A stretch of 64,000 bases of DNA, taken from NCBI RefSeq assembly GCF_000344805.1, contig NC_020453.1:4249001-4313000 (forward strand). Reading direction: 5' to 3'. The notes under the pieces are model-generated. The model was not told the origin of the DNA. It saw only the letters and a list, made by a program, of their open reading frames with translations, and searched no databases. The DNA is from Bradyrhizobium oligotrophicum S58 (GTDB taxonomy: Bacteria; Pseudomonadota; Alphaproteobacteria; Rhizobiales; Xanthobacteraceae). Positions within the stretch are counted from its first letter, which is position 1; the number at the start of each line of letters is the position of its first letter. Of the stretch, positions 41,673 to 50,619 are shown piece after piece. The position numbers and the translations under genes were made by a program.

Positions 41673-41957
41673 ATGAGAAAGACATTGGCCGTTCTGGCGA
41701 CCGCGGGCGCCGTCGCCGCGACTGCTCTGGCAGCACCGGCGCCAGCACAGGCGCGCGGCATCGGTCCTGGTCTCGCATTCGGCCTCGCCGCCGGAGCATT
41801 GACCGCGGGCGCGATCGCAGCGTCGCATCCGTATTATTATGGTCCGGGCTACGGCTACTATGACTACGGCCCACGCTATGCCTATGGGCCGGGCCCGTAC
41901 GCCTATTATGGCGGGCCGTACTATCATCGCTACCATCACTGGCGTCACCACTGGTAG
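41673..41957 (+). CDS. secreted Gly/Tyr-rich protein (94 residues)
   Basis: A signal peptide (about residues 1-29, ending PAPAQA-RG) is followed by an Ala/Gly hydrophobic part (IGPGLAFGLAAGALTAGAIAA) and a low-complexity tail of Gly, Tyr, Pro and His ending HRYHHWRHHW. The His-rich end could bind metal. Such proteins are common in rhizobial envelopes and of unknown role. TTGGAGG lies eight bases before the ATG at 41673, and an intrinsic terminator follows. Confidence 0.75.
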   Translation: MRKTLAVLATAGAVAATALAAPAPAQARGIGPGLAFGLAAGALTAGAIAASHPYYYGPGYGYYDYGPRYAYGPGPYAYYGGPYYHRYHHWRHHW

Positions 41958-41980
41958 GCACCAGTCGATCGAAGAAGAAG

Positions 41981-42010
41981 AGCCCGGACGGCATCGCCTC
42001 CGGGCTTTTC
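41981..42010 (+). terminator. intrinsic terminator after the Gly/Tyr-rich gene
   Basis: AGCCCGGA (41981-41988) pairs with TCCGGGCT (41999-42006), followed by TTTTC. It is 24 bases past the stop. Confidence 0.8.
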
Positions 42011-42028
42011 TTTCGGCCGCGCGCAGGG

Positions 42029-42193
42029 TTACTCCGCAGCCTCGCCGCGGTGCGCCTTCCTCCAGGCCTGGCTCGCATAGTCCTCACGCTCCTGCGCGAA
42101 CCTCTCTTGTGTCGACTTGAATCGGGCAATCCTTGCCGCGATGTCGGCGCGCTCCTTGGCGCGCCGGTCGTCTTGCGCCTCGTTCTGTCCCAC
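42029..42193 (-). CDS. small charged hypothetical protein (54 residues), GTG start
   Basis: The product is highly charged and helical (DDRRAKERADIAARIARFKSTQERF, QEREDY). GTG at 42193 is chosen because AGAGGA lies five bases before it and the conserved-looking part begins there; an ATG at 42247 would add 18 unconserved residues. I recall similar short proteins in Bradyrhizobium starting with a Gln-Asn-Glu motif. Function unknown. Confidence 0.6.
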   Translation of the reverse strand: MGQNEAQDDRRAKERADIAARIARFKSTQERFAQEREDYASQAWRKAHRGEAAE

Positions 42194-42553
42194 GGATCCT
42201 CTGCTCCGGTTGGTGTCCGGCGAGTCGTGCCATGAGACGCGTGACAAACTTCCTGGCGAATCGCTGGCGTGATGTGTCCGCGCGAATGAGGCGTGATTGC
42301 GGAAGTCTCGCCTGAGCAGACGCGGGGCGCGGGCTTAGCTGGGGAGAGCGGGCGAACGGGAGGGCGCACGCCATCTCGCGGTAGAAACCCACGGTCGAGA
42401 CTCGCATCGCTTGCGGTCCGGCGCCGACGGTTCCGCGGTGTGGGGTGGCTCAACGACGCGGGCGCGGGTCGGCTCGACGCCGGGCTGGGTTCTCGCGAAC
42501 ATGCTATGAAGGGAGTCAATGATGCGACGTGTCGTGTCTTGGAGTCGCCGCCG
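42194..42553. other. 360-base gap before the sirtuin gene
   Basis: No gene is supported. The sirtuin reading frame is open back to 42293, but that part lacks family similarity and a ribosome site. A GAAGGGAG purine run occurs at about 42506-42513 with ATG at 42522, in a different frame from the sirtuin. Confidence 0.35.
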
Positions 42554-43315
42554 ATGATTGCAGCCGATCTGCAGGATGGCGTGAACCGCCTGGGTGACAT
42601 GATCGCCGCCGCGCGCGTGATCGTGCCGTTCACGGGCGCGGGCATCTCGACGGAGGCTGGCATTCCGGATTTCCGTTCGCCCGGTGGGCTGTGGACCCGC
42701 AACCGGCCGATCCATTTCGAGGAATTCGTCGCCAGCCAGGACGCACGCGATGAGGCCTGGCGTCGGCGCTTCGCGATGCAGGAGACGTTTGCCGCGGCGC
42801 GGCCCGGCCGCGGTCACCGCGCGCTTGCCTCACTCTATCGCGCCGGCAAGATCCCGGCCGTGATCACGCAGAACATCGACAATCTGCATCAGGAGTCCGG
42901 CTTTGCCGCGGATCACGTCATCGAGTTGCACGGCAACACCACCTATGCGCGCTGCATCGGGTGTGGCCAACGCTACGAACTTGGCTGGGTGCAGGAGCGC
43001 TTTGCAGCCGATGGTGCTGCGCCGGATTGTCCGGCTTGCGCCGAGCCGGTGAAGACGGCGACCGTGTCTTTCGGTCAGGCGATGCCCGAGAATGAAATGC
43101 AACGCGCCACCGAGCTTGCGCAGCATTGCGATCTTTTCATCGCGATCGGCTCATCGCTGGTTGTATGGCCGGCGGCGGGCTTTCCATTGATGGCAAGGCA
43201 GGCGGGTGCACGTCTCGTCATCATCAACCGGGAACCGACGGATCAGGACGACGTTGCCGACCTTGTCGTCCACCAAGACATCGGTGAAGTACTCGGACCA
43301 TTCGTCCGTAATTGA
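42554..43315 (+). CDS. Sir2 family NAD-dependent protein deacylase
   Basis: The 253-residue sirtuin removes acyl groups from lysines using NAD. Motifs: GAGISTEAGIPDFRSP at 28-43, QNID at 106-109, catalytic His126 in ELHGN, and a zinc site Cys134, Cys137, Cys159, Cys162. It lacks the Tyr-x2-Arg pocket that marks desuccinylases (SIRT5/CobB type), as far as I can see, so deacetylation is the default guess. The ATG at 42554 (MIAADLQDGV) suits family length. Confidence 0.92.
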   Translation: MIAADLQDGVNRLGDMIAAARVIVPFTGAGISTEAGIPDFRSPGGLWTRNRPIHFEEFVASQDARDEAWRRRFAMQETFAAARPGRGHRALASLYRAGKIPAVITQNIDNLHQESGFAADHVIELHGNTTYARCIGCGQRYELGWVQERFAADGAAPDCPACAEPVKTATVSFGQAMPENEMQRATELAQHCDLFIAIGSSLVVWPAAGFPLMARQAGARLVIINREPTDQDDVADLVVHQDIGEVLGPFVRN

Positions 43316-43515
43316 ACGGAAATTGATGCATTTTTGTCGGCAAGTCTGTTCATATGCCTCACTGAATCCGATTTTTGTCTATGCGCGGCACGAGGGAATG
43401 TTATCTTTGATTCGAGAGATTCGCGTGACTCGTCGTGAGTATAGGTGATGAGGACGTGCATAAGGACGCCGTTGCAGGGGTGGCGGCTCACAATTCATCT
43501 GTGAGGTCCGGGGTT

Positions 43516-44169
43516 ATGGGGTCGGACGGATTTGAGTCCAAGAAGCTTGGAGTACCGGTTGCTGGTGTAGCTACACCAAACCGGCTCGGGGCAGAATATC
43601 AGAGCGGCGTCGCGCGCGACTCGGCGATGGATGCGCTTGCAGGTCTCGGCGAAAACCTCGTCGAAATTGGCGGCGTCATCAAATGGTTCGATGCATCGAA
43701 GGGTTACGGCTTCATCGTTCCCGACAATGGCTGGCCGGACATTCTGCTGCACGTCACCGTGCTCAGGCGCGACGGCTACCAGACCGCGTATGAAGGTGCT
43801 CGGCTGGTGGTCGAGTGCGTCCAGCGCGCCAAGGGCTATCAGGCTTTCCGCATCGTCTCGATGGACGAGTCGACGGCGATCCATCCGGCGCAGATGCTGC
43901 CGCCGCGCACCCATGTGACGGTGACACCGACCAGCGGGCTGGAGCGGGCACAGGTCAAGTGGTTCAACCGGCTGCGCGGCTTCGGCTTCGTGACCTGTGG
44001 GGAAGGCAGCCCGGACATCTTCGTGCACATGGAGACCCTGCGCCGGTTCGGCATGACCGAGCTGCGTCCCGGCCAATGGGTGCTGGTCCGCTACGGGCCG
44101 GGCTCCAAGGGCATGATGGCGGCGGAAATCCACCCCGAGACGGGCTCGCCGGCACTGTCCTCGCACTGA
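43516..44169 (+). CDS. double cold-shock-domain protein
   Basis: The 217-residue protein has two cold-shock domains. The first (about 51-115) has RNP1 KGYGFIV and RNP2 DILLHVTVL; the second (about 143-208) has RGFGFVT and DIFVHMETL. They bind single-stranded nucleic acid. Such tandem CSD proteins are typical of Rhizobiales. The N-terminal 45 residues look disordered. I chose the ATG at 43516; a GTG at 43435 would add 27 residues, and the true start is uncertain. Confidence 0.88.
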   Translation: MGSDGFESKKLGVPVAGVATPNRLGAEYQSGVARDSAMDALAGLGENLVEIGGVIKWFDASKGYGFIVPDNGWPDILLHVTVLRRDGYQTAYEGARLVVECVQRAKGYQAFRIVSMDESTAIHPAQMLPPRTHVTVTPTSGLERAQVKWFNRLRGFGFVTCGEGSPDIFVHMETLRRFGMTELRPGQWVLVRYGPGSKGMMAAEIHPETGSPALSSH

Positions 44170-44334
44170 GCGGACGCTTTCTGCGATCCACGGCATTTGA
44201 CGGCCTCGGGGGCGTTTCCGGGGCCGTTTTCATTCGGGCTTTGGTCTCTCACCCGGCCCGGTTCGCGGTCTTGCTGCGAAGGCCGCGACCGTGTAGTGAC
44301 GGGGCCTCCAGGACATCAGTCCTTTTGAAGATAT

Positions 44335-44411
44335 CGGGGTATAGCGCAGCCTGGTAGCGCGGCAGTTTTGGGTACTGCAGGTCGTTGGTTCGAATCCAGC
44401 TGCCCCGACCA
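44335..44411 (+). tRNA. tRNA-Pro (anticodon TGG)
   Basis: Acceptor arms CGGGGTA (44335-44341) and TGCCCCG (44401-44407) pair with one T-G pair. The anticodon stem GCAGT/ACTGC closes loop TTTGGGT with TGG at 44369-44371. GGTTCGAATCC is the T-loop; CCA is encoded at 44409-44411 after discriminator A. Confidence 0.97.
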
Positions 44412-44570
44412 TTTTCCCCCGCAGCGGGATGCCTTGCTCGCGCGCGGTCAGCAACCGGCACGACCTCCGCTCTCACGCTCACCCTGACACTCACGACGAT
44501 AGCGAAAAGGACTGCGCCAGAAGCGGCGGCCGTCGCGCGGCACGCGCAAATCGCCAGTCGAGGCCCGGCA
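44412..44570. other. short gap between tRNA-Pro and the ABC operon terminator
   Basis: No gene is visible. Reverse-strand frames across the tRNA are typical artefacts of antisense tRNA reading. Confidence 0.5.
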
Positions 44571-44619
44571 CAAAAAAGTTCGGATGCTCCCGCAGCGGCA
44601 AAACCCGGGAGCATCCGAA
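44571..44619 (-). terminator. strong intrinsic terminator of the leftward ABC exporter operon
   Basis: TTCGGATGCTCCCG (44579-44592) and its perfect complement (44606-44619) form a 14-base stem. On the minus strand the stem is followed by CTTTTTTG. It lies 137 bases past the stop of the ATPase gene and ends that operon. Confidence 0.88.
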
Positions 44620-44755
44620 GTGGTGCGGGTGAATCCGGGGAAGGAACATCCGCCAGTCCTCACATCACCGGAATCCAAATCTCGCGTCTTTGCGCTAAAT
44701 CAAATCAACCGCTTTGTGGCTTGCCCCGGCCGGACCGCGAATGTGGCGACAACTC

Positions 44756-45448
44756 TCAGTGCGCCAGTTCGTCCTGCGCCAGCCGGCCGTCGATGATGTG
44801 GACGCGGCGTTGCATCTGAGCAGCGAGGTTGAGGTCGTGCGTGACCGCGACCACGGTCTTGCCGCGTAGCGTGACGAGATCGCGCAGGATGCCGAACACC
44901 TGCGCCGTCGCGGCGGTGTCGAGGCTGCCGGTCGGCTCGTCGGCGAGGATGACGGGCGGGTCGTTGGCGAGCGCGCGTGCGACGGCCACGCGCTGGCGCT
45001 GGCCGCCCGACAATTTGTCCGGCGTCTTGCGCAGATGGTCGGCGAGCCCGAGCGAAGCCAGCAGCTCTTCGGCGCGCTGTGTGATCGCGCGCGGCGACAG
45101 CCGACCCAGCGCGCGCATCGGCAGCGCCACGTTCTCGATGATCGAGAATTCCGGCAGAAGGAAATGAAACTGGAAGACGAAGCCGAGCCGCGACAGCCGC
45201 ACCTCGGCGCGCTCGTCTTCGCTCATGACCGTGGTCGAGCGCCCGTCGATCAGCACGTCGCCCTCGCTCGGCAGATCGAGCAGGCCCAGCAGATAGAGCA
45301 GGGACGACTTGCCTGAGCCGGACGGGCCGGTGATGGCGATGAACTCGCGCGCATGGATCGCAAGATCGATGTCCGCGACCAGCGTCACCGGCACCTCGCC
45401 CGGCAAGACCTTCGTCACCTTGCGCGCCTCGATCAGCGGCGGGCTCAC
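44756..45448 (-). CDS. ABC transporter ATP-binding protein (MacB/LolD type)
   Basis: The 230-residue ATPase has Walker A GPSGSGKS at 41-48, the signature LSGGQ at 146-150, Walker B with Asp170-Glu171 (VILADEPTGSLD) and the switch His in VAVTHD. The LolD/MacB group energises mechanotransmission-type exporters. The gene is last of three; its start overlaps the permease gene by four bases, so the complex is adaptor-permease-ATPase. Confidence 0.93.
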   Translation of the reverse strand: MSPPLIEARKVTKVLPGEVPVTLVADIDLAIHAREFIAITGPSGSGKSSLLYLLGLLDLPSEGDVLIDGRSTTVMSEDERAEVRLSRLGFVFQFHFLLPEFSIIENVALPMRALGRLSPRAITQRAEELLASLGLADHLRKTPDKLSGGQRQRVAVARALANDPPVILADEPTGSLDTAATAQVFGILRDLVTLRGKTVVAVTHDLNLAAQMQRRVHIIDGRLAQDELAH

Positions 45449-46680
45449 GTCGCGCCCCGGATGATGTCGACGGGATGCAGCCGCGCGGCGGCGCGGGCCG
45501 GAAAGTAGCCGGCGACGCCGCTCGAGATCAGTGCGACAGCGCCGGCGAGCAGATAATGCTTGAGCGCATACAGTACCGGCAGATGATTGTAGTCGGAGAA
45601 CGGCGTCTTGAACTCGAGCGAGGCGAGCCCGCGGGTCAGGAGATAGCCGAGCACCCAGCCCAGGGCGGCGCCGGTCAGGCCGATGAACAGCGCCTCGATG
45701 ATGAAGATGGCGCGGACCGTGCGGTCGCGGAAGCCGAGCGATTTGAGGATCGCGATGTCGCGGGTCTTCTCATGGGTGATGGTCGAGATGATGTTGTAGG
45801 TGCCGAAGCTCGCGACCAGCAGGATGGCGCCGACGATGGTGTACATCAGCACGTTGCGCAGCGTGATCGCCGACAAGAGGTCCTCCTGCGCCTCCTGCCA
45901 GGAGATCGCCTTGTAGCCGGTCTGCTCACCGATCCGCTCGCTGATCAGCCGCGCCTGCATCGGATCGTTGGTGCGGACACGGATCTCGTTGATGATGCCG
46001 GTCTGGCGCTCGAGGATCTGCGCGGTCCGCAGCAGCACGTAGCCGGTGGTCTCGTCGGTGCCGCGGAAGCCGGAATGGAAGGTGCCGGCGACTGTGGCGT
46101 TCATGCTCATGCCCTGGGCCGAGGCGAGCGTGATGTTGGAGTTCACCCGGGCGCCGATCTTGGCCGCGAGCCGGTCGCCGAGCAGGATCGCGTGCGAGGA
46201 GCGATAGAGCGAATTGAGCGTGCCCTGCCGCATGTGGCTTGCCAGCGTCGAGACCTGGCCCTCTGTGCGCGGGTCGATGCCGATGATCGCGACCGTCAGG
46301 TTGCGGCCTGCGAAGCGCAGTACGGCCTTGGATTGCACCGACGCCGTCAGCGCGCCCGGGATCCAGGCCTGCAGCGAGGCGATCGTCGCCATCGGGTTCT
46401 TGATGCCCGGGCGGCGGATGTTCGGGGTCAATCCGTGGAATTCCGCCGCGCCGTAGACTTGATCCGCCGGTTGCCGGCTCGGCTGGCGCAACTCGTCGGT
46501 GATCGAGATGTGCGGCAGCGCGTCGACGAGGGTGCGGATGAAGTCATCCTGGGACCCCTCCATCATCGCCGCCATCATCACCGAGAACGCCACCCCGGTC
46601 ATGACGCCGGCGATCGCAACCAGCGTCTGGCGGGCGCGATGGCGCACATGGGTCCAGGCGATGGTCAGGACGAGGCTCAT
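45445..46680 (-). CDS. ABC transporter permease (FtsX/MacB type)
   Basis: The 411-residue permease has the typical layout: one N-terminal helix (TLVAIAGVMTGVAFSVMMAAM), a large periplasmic MacB-PCD domain (about 45-275) and three C-terminal helices (TIVGAILLVASFGTYNIIST, IEALFIGLTGAALGWVLGYLL, LAGAVALISSGVAGYFPARAAA). The FPARAAARLHPVDIIRG ending is a family hallmark. It overlaps both neighbours by four bases. Substrate may be a lipid, lipoprotein or small molecule. Confidence 0.93.
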   Translation of the reverse strand: MSLVLTIAWTHVRHRARQTLVAIAGVMTGVAFSVMMAAMMEGSQDDFIRTLVDALPHISITDELRQPSRQPADQVYGAAEFHGLTPNIRRPGIKNPMATIASLQAWIPGALTASVQSKAVLRFAGRNLTVAIIGIDPRTEGQVSTLASHMRQGTLNSLYRSSHAILLGDRLAAKIGARVNSNITLASAQGMSMNATVAGTFHSGFRGTDETTGYVLLRTAQILERQTGIINEIRVRTNDPMQARLISERIGEQTGYKAISWQEAQEDLLSAITLRNVLMYTIVGAILLVASFGTYNIISTITHEKTRDIAILKSLGFRDRTVRAIFIIEALFIGLTGAALGWVLGYLLTRGLASLEFKTPFSDYNHLPVLYALKHYLLAGAVALISSGVAGYFPARAAARLHPVDIIRGAT

Positions 46681-47762
46681 GGCGGCGACGTCTCAGGCTC
46701 GACCATGCGGATCCGCTCGCCGTCTTTGATGTCGGCGGTCGCGGGGGCTGCGACCAGTTCGCCCTCTCGCGCGCCGTCGAGGACCTCGACCGCCGCGGAG
46801 CCGCGGATGCCGATCCGCACTGCACGCCGATGCACCCGGCCGTCCTCGATCACCATCAGGCTGTTGCCGACGACGGCATTGGCGGGGACGAGCACGGCGT
46901 CGATCTTCTCTCGGCTGACGATGTTGGCCTCGACACTCATGCCGACGCGCAGCGGCGTGTCGTCGGGCAGGCCGATCCGCACGCGAAACGTCTTGGCGAC
47001 GGGATCGCCCGCCGGTGTGATCTGCTTGACCGTGCCGGGCAGGGCCTGGTTGCCGAACGCGTCGGCGCGCAGCAGCGCCTTCTGGCCGACCTGGACGCGC
47101 GGAATGTCCTCCTCGTTGACGTCGGCCACGACCCACAGCGGCTTCTCCAGGCCGACGCGGTAGAGAATGGTGCCGGGGTCGACCATATCGCCGACCTCGC
47201 CGTCCTCCTTGAGCACGACGCCGTCCATCGGCGCGACCAGCTTGAAGTAGTCGAGGCGCTGGGTCTGTGCCGCGATCTGGGCGCGGATGCGGGCAAGGTC
47301 ACTCTCGGAGCGCTGATAGGCCTGCGAAGTCGCCGCGCCGCGCGCCAGCAGCTGCGTCTGCCGCTCGAATTCGTGGCGCTGGAAGTCCTCTTGCGCGCGC
47401 AGATCGTTCAAGGTGGCCAGCGCCTCCTTGTCGTCGAGCCGCGCCAGCACGTCGCCGGCCTTGACCGGCTTGCCCTCGCAGCGGCAGCGCTCGACGATGC
47501 GGCCGCGCACCAGCGGCGTGCTGCGCGACCATGTCTCCGGCTCGACCGCGCCGGTCGCATAGACGATTTCGGCGGCCGTGCCGCGGGTGATGCGGGCGGT
47601 CGAGATCAGCGGTCCCCGCTGCCACCATGCGGCAAGCCCCGCCAGCGCGCCGAACACCAGGACGATCGAGAGCAGGCCGGACCATGGAAAACGACGCCGG
47701 CCGCGATCGACGGCCGGCGTGGCAGCATTGGCGTTGGATTGATCCGGCGTCAGCATGTCCAT
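46677..47762 (-). CDS. periplasmic adaptor (HlyD/MacA type) of the ABC exporter
   Basis: The 361-residue membrane-fusion protein has one N-terminal helix (about residues 27-47), a biotinyl-lipoyl-like hairpin domain (GRIVERCRCEGKPVKAGDVLARLDD), a coiled-coil hairpin (about 110-165) and beta-barrel parts (VAPMDGVVLKEDGEVGDMVDPG). A CRC motif within the lipoyl domain (ERCRCEG) is unusual. It is the first gene of the three-gene operon. No outer-membrane TolC gene is adjacent. Confidence 0.9.
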   Translation of the reverse strand: MDMLTPDQSNANAATPAVDRGRRRFPWSGLLSIVLVFGALAGLAAWWQRGPLISTARITRGTAAEIVYATGAVEPETWSRSTPLVRGRIVERCRCEGKPVKAGDVLARLDDKEALATLNDLRAQEDFQRHEFERQTQLLARGAATSQAYQRSESDLARIRAQIAAQTQRLDYFKLVAPMDGVVLKEDGEVGDMVDPGTILYRVGLEKPLWVVADVNEEDIPRVQVGQKALLRADAFGNQALPGTVKQITPAGDPVAKTFRVRIGLPDDTPLRVGMSVEANIVSREKIDAVLVPANAVVGNSLMVIEDGRVHRRAVRIGIRGSAAVEVLDGAREGELVAAPATADIKDGERIRMVEPETSPP

Positions 47763-47798
47763 GGTCGAACGGACCCTGCGACGGGAGAACGGCTACAC

Positions 47799-48203
47799 TT
47801 AGCCCGCAGTGCCCGTCGCCACGCGGGGTGGCGGCATCTTGAAGTGCTGCTTGGCATAGGCGACGATCTGGCGATCGGTCGGGTGATCGGCGGCCTCGAC
47901 GGCGACGATGCGCTTTCCGATCGCAGGATGCTTCTCATGCAGGTGCTTGGCAAGCTCCGTCTTGGCGCTGGCCGGGCCGATGATCAGGATCTCGCCGGCA
48001 TCCTCGAGCGCGTGCGTGACCTCCTCGAAAAAGTGCTTGTCGGGCGCCGCATGGCCGCTGCCGATCTCGTTGGCCTTGTGATGCAGATGCTTGGTCTGCA
48101 GATGCGGATGCAGCGTCAGCTCGTCGGCACCGGTCAGGCCGATATGGAACACTTTGGCCTCGCTGTGATCGAGCCACACGACGGCGTGGAAATGGGTCGG
48201 CAT
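47799..48203 (-). CDS. eRF1-domain-like 'translational machinery' protein
   Basis: The 134-residue protein starts MPTHFHAVVWLDHSEAKVFHIG and contains EILIIGPASAKTELAKHLHEKHP and IVAVEAADHPTDRQIVAYAKQHF. This order is what I know from a small family often named translational machinery protein, related to the C-terminal domain of eRF1/Pelota (the GPG-less ribosome-associated fold). It is rich in His. A role at the ribosome is inference. It lies upstream of the ABC operon in the same direction, 36 bases before the adaptor's in-frame end region. Confidence 0.75.
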   Translation of the reverse strand: MPTHFHAVVWLDHSEAKVFHIGLTGADELTLHPHLQTKHLHHKANEIGSGHAAPDKHFFEEVTHALEDAGEILIIGPASAKTELAKHLHEKHPAIGKRIVAVEAADHPTDRQIVAYAKQHFKMPPPRVATGTAG

Positions 48204-48352
48204 GATCTGGTCCTTGTCAGCAAATCGCCGCTTGTCGCGGCCTTGCGCGTTCGCCAGGGAACGCGCGCCACGGAAGGCGGCATCCTTTGTGATGCAAACC
48301 TTAGCGAGCCCCGATCGAGGCGAGCTTGATGCAGGTCAACCGACGCGCAGGC

Positions 48353-49522
48353 TCACGCCGCGCTCGTTGAGGCGCGAGCCTCCTTCGGCGCAGGGGGCTT
48401 CGGCAGCGGCTTGTCCTGTCGCTTCGACCAGGAGATGTAATAGGCCACGGTCGTCATGATCGCGATGCCGGCCGAGCTGACCAGGATCTGCGCCAGCAGC
48501 GAGCCCGAGCTCAGCATCAGGGTGAAGTGCCCGATGAACGACAGGAACACGCCGACGCAGAACACCGCCAGCGACTGCTGGCCGCAGACCACGAGAGGAT
48601 CGAAGCCCTTCCATTCCAGCCCCGGCCATTCCTTCGGCACGAACCGGATGACCAGGATCACGATCACCACGAAATGCAGGAAGCGGTACGGCGCGAGATT
48701 CGTCTTGTCGTTGGGGTTGAAGGCCGAATAGAGCCAGTGCGGAAACAGCGATTCGAGCTCCGGAAAGCGGCCGGCCATCGTCATCACCAATGCGAGCACC
48801 ATGTAGGCGATGCAGAAATAGAGTGTGGCCGGAGCCATGATGATGCCCATCGAGCGGCGGGCGCCGCCGAGCGCGCACCACGAGCCGAACACGAACAGCA
48901 CCTGCCAGCAGTAGGGATTGAAGTACCAGGTGCCCGCCGGATAGGCGGCGAAATTCCAGCCCATCTGACGGGCGAGGAGCCAGAGCACGATCGAGGCGAT
49001 CATCGTCAGGTCCGGCTGGCGCAGCATCATCCACAGCACCGGCGGGAAGAAGCCCATCAGCACGATGTAGAGCGGCAGCACGTCCAGATTGACCGGCTTG
49101 AACTTCAGGATCAGTCCCTGGGCCAGGGTATCGCTGGCATGATCGACGAGGCCGGCGACGTTGAACTCGTCGATGATCTCGGACACCCCGAACCGGGTCG
49201 CCAGATAGCTGATGGCGACGATATAGATGACGAACAGCACGATGTGGGCGACGTAGAGCTGCCACACCCGCTTGAACAGCCGGGTGGCGCCGACGATGAA
49301 GCCGCGATCGATCATCATGCGCGCATAGACGAACGAGGCGGTGTAGCCCGAAATGAACACGAACAGGTCGGCGGCGTCGCTGAAGCCGTAATTCCGGGTG
49401 GTGATCCAGTTCACGACGTTGTCGGGGATATGGTCGAGAAAGATCGCCCAGTTGGCGATTCCGCGAAACAGGTCGAGCCGAAGGTCGCGCCCCTTCTCGG
49501 GCAGCGTGGCATTGATTTTCAT
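48353..49522 (-). CDS. opgC: OpgC membrane protein (osmoregulated periplasmic glucan modification)
   Basis: The 389-residue protein has about ten membrane helices and the OpgC opening RDLRLDLFRGIANWAIFLDHIPDNVVNWIT, where the Arg-Asp-His set resembles acyltransferase-3 enzymes. OpgC adds succinyl or similar groups to periplasmic glucans. Other marks are DLFVFISGYTASFVYARMMI and the Pro/Lys-rich cytoplasmic tail. I chose the ATG at 49522 (MKINATLPEKGRD); an upstream ATG at 49600 adds a non-homologous 26 residues. No other glucan gene is nearby. Confidence 0.88.
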   Translation of the reverse strand: MKINATLPEKGRDLRLDLFRGIANWAIFLDHIPDNVVNWITTRNYGFSDAADLFVFISGYTASFVYARMMIDRGFIVGATRLFKRVWQLYVAHIVLFVIYIVAISYLATRFGVSEIIDEFNVAGLVDHASDTLAQGLILKFKPVNLDVLPLYIVLMGFFPPVLWMMLRQPDLTMIASIVLWLLARQMGWNFAAYPAGTWYFNPYCWQVLFVFGSWCALGGARRSMGIIMAPATLYFCIAYMVLALVMTMAGRFPELESLFPHWLYSAFNPNDKTNLAPYRFLHFVVIVILVIRFVPKEWPGLEWKGFDPLVVCGQQSLAVFCVGVFLSFIGHFTLMLSSGSLLAQILVSSAGIAIMTTVAYYISWSKRQDKPLPKPPAPKEARASTSAA

Positions 49523-49746
49523 GGCTGCTTCAACGCACTGTTTTGAATGGAAAACGTTCGGGGAGCAGAAGGCGCCGCGACAGTCGACCGAGATTGTCAC
49601 GGGACGGCAGAATGACTATACGGGGCACGATAGACGGTCACGTCCAGGATGGGAATCACCGTTCCGTGCTGTCGCTTGGCTGTAACCCATCCTGGCGGTT
49701 TCCGCCAAACGCATGACGACCGCTGTTTCGAGGGGCTCTTCCAGCC

Positions 49747-50052
49747 ATGACCGCACGCATTTTCAAGCCGGCCAAGAACGCGATGCAATCGGGCAAGGCC
49801 AAGACCCGGGACTGGCAGCTGGACTATGAGCCGGAGCAACCCCGCGCGGTCGAGCCGCTGATGGGCTGGACGTCCTCCTCGGACATGAAGCAGCAGCTCA
49901 CCTTGCGCTTCGACACCAAGGAAGAGGCGGTCGCCTATTGCGAGCGCAAGGGCATTCCGTACCAGGTGATCGAGCCGAAGGAGCCGGTGAAGCGGCAGAT
50001 CGCCTACGCCGACAACTTCTCGTTCCGCCGCGGCGAGCCTTGGACGCACTGA
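49747..50052 (+). CDS. NDUFS4-like accessory subunit of NADH dehydrogenase (ETC complex I subunit family)
   Basis: The 101-residue protein begins MTARIFKPAKNAMQSGKAKT and has WQLDYEPEQPR, PLMGWTSSSDMKQQLTLRF, EEAVAYCERKGIPYQVIEP and KSYADNF-like AYADNFSFRR, the standard run of the alphaproteobacterial/mitochondrial 18-kDa subunit. It stabilises the N-module of complex I. It stands outside the nuo operon, as usual. The last three codons lie in a tandem repeat. Confidence 0.93.
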   Translation: MTARIFKPAKNAMQSGKAKTRDWQLDYEPEQPRAVEPLMGWTSSSDMKQQLTLRFDTKEEAVAYCERKGIPYQVIEPKEPVKRQIAYADNFSFRRGEPWTH

Positions 50053-50096
50053 TCTGGACGCACTGATCTGGACGTACTGACCCGGACGCACTGACA
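50041..50096. repeat. four tandem 14-bp repeats at the end of the NDUFS4-like gene
   Basis: TGGACGCACTGATC occurs twice (50041-50054, 50055-50068) and then with small changes (TGGACGTACTGACC at 50069, CGGACGCACTGACA at 50083). The first copy encodes the C-terminal Trp-Thr-His and the stop codon. The array looks like slippage or a decaying minisatellite. Confidence 0.8.
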
Positions 50097-50116
50097 GGGC
50101 GGCTGCGGCCGCCGTT

Positions 50117-50605
50117 CTAGCCCGCTCCACGCGGGCCGCCGGGAATCGGCAGCGGTGCATCCTTGGACAGGCCGAGCACCGGGAAGCTCCTGATGGCGCG
50201 GACGCCCGGCAGGGCGGCGAACTGCCGGAGCTGCCGGCTCATGCCCTCGACCCCGGTCGAGACGCATTTCAGCAGGAAGTCCGCATCTCCCGACAGCCGC
50301 CAGCATTGCTGGACCCAGGGCAGCGGCATGATGGCGGCTTCGAACGCCTCCAGCGCTGTCTGGTTCTGGCTCTCTAGCTGGATCGAAACGAACGAAACCA
50401 CTTCATAGCCCAGGGCCCGTTCCTCGATCGTTGCGCGGATCGACTTGATCACACCGCTGCTGCGCAGCGCCCGCACGCGGCGCAGGCAGTTCGGATGCGA
50501 GATCCCCACCCGGTCGGCGAGCTCGTTGATGCGGATCCGGCCGTCGGCCTGGAGCTCTGCCAGGATGCGGTGGTCGATCTCGTCCAGCGCGGGGCTGCCA
50601 GCCAT
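50117..50605 (-). CDS. Lrp/AsnC family transcriptional regulator
   Basis: The 162-residue protein has an N-terminal helix-turn-helix (LDEIDHRILAELQADGRIRINELADRVGISHPNCLRRV) and a C-terminal RAM/AsnC effector domain (IQLESQNQTALEAFEA, GDADFLLKCVS). It probably responds to an amino acid. The gene lies 14 bases downstream of the TetR gene in the same direction and may be cotranscribed with it, facing the leucine-catabolism operon. Confidence 0.92.
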   Translation of the reverse strand: MAGSPALDEIDHRILAELQADGRIRINELADRVGISHPNCLRRVRALRSSGVIKSIRATIEERALGYEVVSFVSIQLESQNQTALEAFEAAIMPLPWVQQCWRLSGDADFLLKCVSTGVEGMSRQLRQFAALPGVRAIRSFPVLGLSKDAPLPIPGGPRGAG

Positions 50606-50619
50606 TGGTTCGGGCCCAA

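Noticed and set aside
44230..44454. Minus-strand frame containing [11 protein letters not shown]
   Set aside because: This is the well-known spurious peptide from reading a tRNA gene (here tRNA-Pro) in antisense.
45475..47163. 562-codon plus-strand frame across the ABC permease and adaptor
   Set aside because: Mirror frame of two well-supported genes, with typical Asp/Arg/His-rich artefact composition.
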